Assembly: GCF_018320785.1 (NCBI RefSeq)
Contig: NC_054877.1
Location: 35,672,151 to 35,736,150 of the forward strand
Direction of reading: 5' to 3'
From: Cheilinus undulatus
Taxonomy: Eukaryota > Chordata > Actinopteri > Labriformes > Labridae
Length of the DNA stretch: 64,000 bases
The notes under the pieces: model-generated
What the model saw: the letters and a program-made list of their open reading frames with translations, nothing else
What the model was told of the DNA's origin: nothing
The model's database searches: none
Part shown: piece by piece, positions 59,930-64,000 of the stretch
How positions within the stretch are numbered: position 1 is the first letter of the stretch
Layout of the letters: the number at the start of each line of letters is the position of its first letter
Program-made: the position numbers and the translations under genes

Positions 59930-61880
59930 ATATGAATTTGTAGATGTTGCGTTCTTGCTTCTCAGATATGCATCATGTGGGTGCCATATGCAATTTGGAG
60001 TCGTGGTTGATGATGAATGTAATCAATGACAGCAGGAGATGTATCTATGATTGAAATGCAAAATTAACCAGGATTAATTTTCAAGGCTTTTGTTTTGTCA
60101 AAGGTGTCAGACATGCATTTATGATCTGGGATACCCGAGCCAACAAAAAACACAGGTATTTATAATAATTGTCTCAATGGATTAAAAAAAGAAAAAGAGA
60201 AAATAGTTTTACCAGGATCATATCAATATGCTCCATGCATCAGACAGAACATATCTTCCTTTTATTTATTTATTCGACGTTTTTTTGGAGTTCTTCGATT
60301 ATAATCTCGATCATTTAGAATATGAATTGTATTGGTATTTTCTCAAGTAAATGTAATATGCTATCACACATTAACATTTAGAGAGTATAATCGCCCTTAT
60401 AGTACATAGGTTGCTGTTTGTTCAATAGGGAATCAATAGGGAAAAAAATTGGTTCATTTTCTGAGAGTTGCCACTTGGGTTGGTAGAAATTTTGAAGCCA
60501 CCAGCCACTGACATTTTTTACCAGCCACTTTAACAAGTAATGAGATGAGGTGCAGTAAAAAACAAGAATTAGGCCTATAGTATTTAAGTTACAGGCTATT
60601 TGATAAAGGAAAATGTACTTGGTAAGAAAATAGTAGCATGAGCTTCATCTTGTTCATATTGTTTTGAGGCTGGTTTGAGTCTCCATCTTAGTCAGGACGT
60701 AAAAAATCTGATTTAACTTCAAGTATGCCTCAACTGAGAGGCAAGACAATCAATTTGTGGTTAGAGGTCATATAGGGAGAGTTATCACAATCGTTAATCA
60801 TGGTTACGCAGAAAAGTGAGAGTGTTGTTGCTCATTTTAAACCATGCTATCAACCAGTTTGTCCTGTAGGCTACTCGAAGCAAACGTTTGCTGGGTGACA
60901 TACGGGGGCGCTGGAAAGTAAGTGTCAAGTGTGCAACTCTTAAATATTTTGTGCTTAATTCCTGCAATCTTACACCAGGCCTTGTTTAGCTATTTTTGAC
61001 TTAAGACAAGCGAAACATTGGTTTAAAGACCTTTAACAGGTAGACCAGCTGCAGTGCTACTCATATGATACTGAGTCGAAACATCCCAGCACACAGCCGA
61101 CCGTAAACATCGGACAGCAGCTCTTACTAGGAGGGTTCTTTGGTCAAGTAGTGATTAGGTCCACTCAGTTCTGCTCATTAAGTGAGTAAAAACAATCAGA
61201 AAGCTGGGACTCAATTTATGCCATCTACTGTTACAAATGAGTCTTTTATGTTGTTTGTATTAACCTGTCGTGGTGACAGGAATAGCTGAGAAACTTTACC
61301 AGACACTGCTCAGAAATACCAACATTTGGCTTGTGGAAGGTGCTAATTTCCCACCCTACCTATTAATATAGAGTGATAGCTAGCAAAGCTATTAGCTACA
61401 GCTAGAGCTAACGACGCTTAAGCCACCGTTTGCGTAACTACTTACAAAATGCGTCTATGCTGCTATCCCGGATTAGACCTCTGACCTTTTTCTGTTTTAT
61501 TCAATGTTGCTTAGTCTGTAATGTTTGCAGTGTTGTTATTTCATAAATGTAACAGCCATGTATCGGCAAGGGGGATTTTTAGGATATAAATAACGTCTTT
61601 CTTTGTCAAGGAGTTGTACAAGGGAGTATGACTTCAATTGAGTACCATAAAAGAAGGCACAAAGGAAGAGGGGCTGTGAACCCAACTTCCTTTCATTCAT
61701 TATGAAGCTGTTTTTGTTTAGTCACAATGTAACAGCGCGATATAAAGGTCTATGACCCTGTCACACATACAGGCTCTATTTATGGAGTCACTCTTCACAC
61801 ATAAACACAAACACCCAGGGCATGTGTTGATGCATGGATTACACTTTGCTAACCTTTACATTTAATGTGCTTCCCTACGT
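59930..61880. other. Intergenic upstream of lrrc52, no gene seen
   Basis: AT-rich, without exon-like open frames. GGGGGCGCTGG at 60,904 is an isolated GC word common near fish repeats. Confidence 0.4.
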
Positions 61881-61884
61881 TGCC

Positions 61885-62374
61885 TTGAGCCCCCCCCCCC
61901 GCTTCAGCACACTCCTATAAGCACGAGTTCACTCCTCATCACCCCCCACCCCCACCCGCTGAGCAGTTCAGCGCGCCCCGCTCCGCTCATTTGGATTCAG
62001 TTTCACAGAGCGAGGCGATGGGAAGCATGCTACTGACAGCGATCACTGCGAGCAGCGCAGCATGAGCGGACGTTATGAGCGTTCACCAGGCGTAAGTGGC
62101 CCTGATTTTATAGGAGAATCTCGGACAATATAGGAAATTTGAAACAGCATGAAGGTATCTGGTTGTCAAGAAGAAGAGGCTGGCTGCGCGCTGGATCCAG
62201 AGCCAACGACAGGATGAACTGAGACATTACGCGCGAGAGGTTGCCACGGGCGAGCGCTGGGTTTGACCTCTGTGGACATTTCTGGGACAAACATCTCGGT
62301 GAGGATGTCTCAATGAAGAATGTGACTGAATATGACTCTCTGCAAACGGGGTGGATGAAGCCCTCGGCGGTGTC
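61885..62374 (+). promoter_or_regulatory. lrrc52: lrrc52 promoter and 5' leader with overlapping uORF
   Basis: A C-rich tract (C10 at 61,891) and CpG-rich sequence from 61,970 mark the promoter region. Several ATGs precede the main start. The closest, at 62,355, opens a 21-codon frame that overlaps the main ATG (62,375) out of frame and ends at about 62,420. Confidence 0.45.
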
Positions 62375-63029
62375 ATGCGTCTTGCCCCGCAGCCCAGCGC
62401 GCAACCCTTGCGGCTCATAGTTCTGCTGCTCCTCCTCCTCGCCACGCGCGCGAATACATCCCCAGTGCTCTCCACGGGCTGCCCGGACAGGTGCGTGTGT
62501 GATGACCAGCTGGTGGTTCAATGCGCCGGGCAGCACCTGACCACCTTCCCGGTCAACTTGCCGCTGGCCACGCGGCAGCTCATCATCTCCAATAACCGCA
62601 TCGTGGAGCTGCCGCCGCTCGCGCTCAACTACCTCTCTGATCTGGTGTACCTGGACTGCAGCAACAACTCTCTAACCGAGATATCCGAATCCACGTTTGG
62701 GAATCTACGGAAGTTGGCCTACCTGGACCTCTCCTTCAACACTTTGACCCGGATCGCGGACAGGACTTTCGGGCCCTTGACGAGCCTGGTGATGCTGAGG
62801 ATGACAGACAATCCAGGGCTCTCGGAGATTCATCCGGACGCCTTTGCTGAAAACACGGCCCTGCAGGTGCTGGATGTGGGTCGGAACAACCTGACGGCCC
62901 TAAACATCACGTCCCTGATCGCTCTACCCGCCCTGCGCTCTGTGGGGCTCAGTGGTAACCCGTGGAGTTGCGAGTGCGATAACGAGGACCTGTGCCTGTG
63001 GGTCCACCTGGAGGGCTTCAAGTTCCAAG
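62375..63029 (+). CDS. lrrc52: LRRC52-like LRR membrane protein, first coding exon (partial)
   Basis: The exon encodes 218 residues plus one base. Residues 1-30 form a signal peptide ([13 protein letters not shown]). An LRR N-cap follows with Cys 36, 40, 42 and 50 (CPDRCVC), five leucine-rich repeats at about 58-180 (for example [25 protein letters not shown]), and the start of an LRR C-cap ([16 protein letters not shown]). LRRC52 is a gamma-type auxiliary subunit that shifts gating of BK/SLO3 potassium channels. The remaining C-cap, membrane helix and acidic tail must be in an exon beyond the window, since the open frame otherwise stops at 63,067 without a membrane segment. The donor CAAG|GTTTTA is weak, so the exact end is uncertain. 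Family choice over LRRC26/38/55 rests on motif likeness and on mgst3 as neighbour. Confidence 0.85.
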
Positions 63030-64000
63030 GTTTTAATCTCGTTTATTCTAATGTCAGCACAGCATGACCTTTACTGCTGCTTTCTCATTAGATTAAAGTA
63101 GGCTTCAGAGAGCCAATCACAGATGAGAACTGTTGTGCTCCAGTGATTAATCATTAGATAATGCTGGTTTATGTAAACTTTTGACCTTTTACTGGTTGTA
63201 TCCAGTATCCTGTAAAGGACGAGAGCCTAATTTAATACAAGACACAGAGCTGTGAGTGACCAACCTTGAAAAACTGACATCACACCCTTCAGGTGGCATG
63301 TAAAAACAGTATTTTCCTTCTTGATACTCATTCAGCATGGCCTTATACAATGTACAATACCAGCAGACTTTCAACAATAGGCTGTGATTGGTGTGAAAAA
63401 ACACAGATTGCTCTGGACTCTTATAACATTCTGCACTGTTGTTGCTTGTTATGTCAAATGTAGATTTAATTTGGTAGGGGGCTGATAAAGTATGGTATTA
63501 GAACACTTGAAGCAGTAACATTGTACACACAAATCATACTGGCATGAGTGCAAAACTAATGATTGTTGGCAGTCATTATAAATTATAATATTTTATAAAT
63601 GTAAATCTAGAATCTCATACTTATACCTAGAGTGATGGTCTTTGTAGGTTGCAGCCATGGCGAGACAGCCTTTCTCTAATGGTCTCTGTGTTTCTCCTTT
63701 AATAGCCCTCTGTTTACTAGAGCTGCTCACTTTCTAACACTTGCATATGCGTTTTTTTTTTCAATTTGAGAATTTGCAAGAAAAACATTGCCAAAGTCTG
63801 AAACTAGCATGATAAATCAGAAAAAAGATATAAAATGTAATCAAGCAAAGTGATACATTTCTATTTTTTTTTTTTTTTTTTTGATGGAGCTCTGTTTATG
63901 ACAGCCATGCTTTCTCATCATTTTGTTGCAGTCAGATGAAGCTCAGGTTAGCTGTCAGCTTAACTGGGGCCAATTTAGTGTTGATTTGGAACCAGTTTGG
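63030..64000 (+). other. lrrc52: Probable lrrc52 intron 1, start
   Basis: No second exon is found before the window ends. AT-rich, with a (T)17 run at 63,866-63,882. Confidence 0.5.

Noticed and set aside
62108-62536. 142-codon open frame on the - strand over the lrrc52 start
   Set aside because: Antisense shadow of a GC-rich signal-peptide exon and promoter; the + strand product has clear LRR architecture.

Overview
The window is nuclear DNA from a ray-finned, almost certainly teleost, fish. The evidence is multi-exon vertebrate genes with GT-AG introns, a high load of fish-type Tc1/mariner, hAT, PIF/Harbinger and LINE copies, and a tRNA-derived SINE. I see no prokaryotic, organellar or viral genes and no CRISPR array. 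All gene calls come from reading exons, splice sites and remembered family sequences. No database search was run.

Layout. 1-7,340 is gene-poor and repeat-rich: a Tc1 end, a ~196-bp tandem repeat, a 24-bp minisatellite, and long degenerate T-rich and ATCTCATAATTATGACTT-type arrays. 7,340-16,704 (+) holds fzr1 (Cdh1, the APC/C activator), with 13 coding exons giving 487 aa. 16,756-33,295 (-) holds ipo13 (importin-13), with 21 coding exons giving 961 aa, tail-to-tail with fzr1. A compact promoter region at 33,300-34,095 separates ipo13 from a divergent + strand gene (34,096-49,229). That gene encodes a 286-aa Ser/Thr-rich, mucin-like single-pass membrane protein that I could not name. Its last intron carries a Tc1 element with a Harbinger transposon inserted in it. 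mgst3 (50,052-51,073, - strand) is complete with 153 aa. 51,600-61,880 is intergenic, with a dead LINE, a hAT copy inside a tandem array, a SINE and a perfect hairpin palindrome. The first coding exon of an LRR membrane protein, most likely lrrc52, lies at 62,375-63,029 (+); the rest is outside the window.

The genes do not form a pathway. The mgst3-lrrc52 neighbourhood matches human 1q24. ipo13 and fzr1 have human orthologues on 1p34 and 19p13, chromosome regions that belong to the same ancient paralogon, so the block may keep an ancestral linkage. No new multi-gene system is evident. The best leads are the unnamed mucin-like protein with its uORF, the D-box palindrome in the mgst3 promoter, the altered Mgst3 C-terminus, and several transposons whose insertion history can be read.
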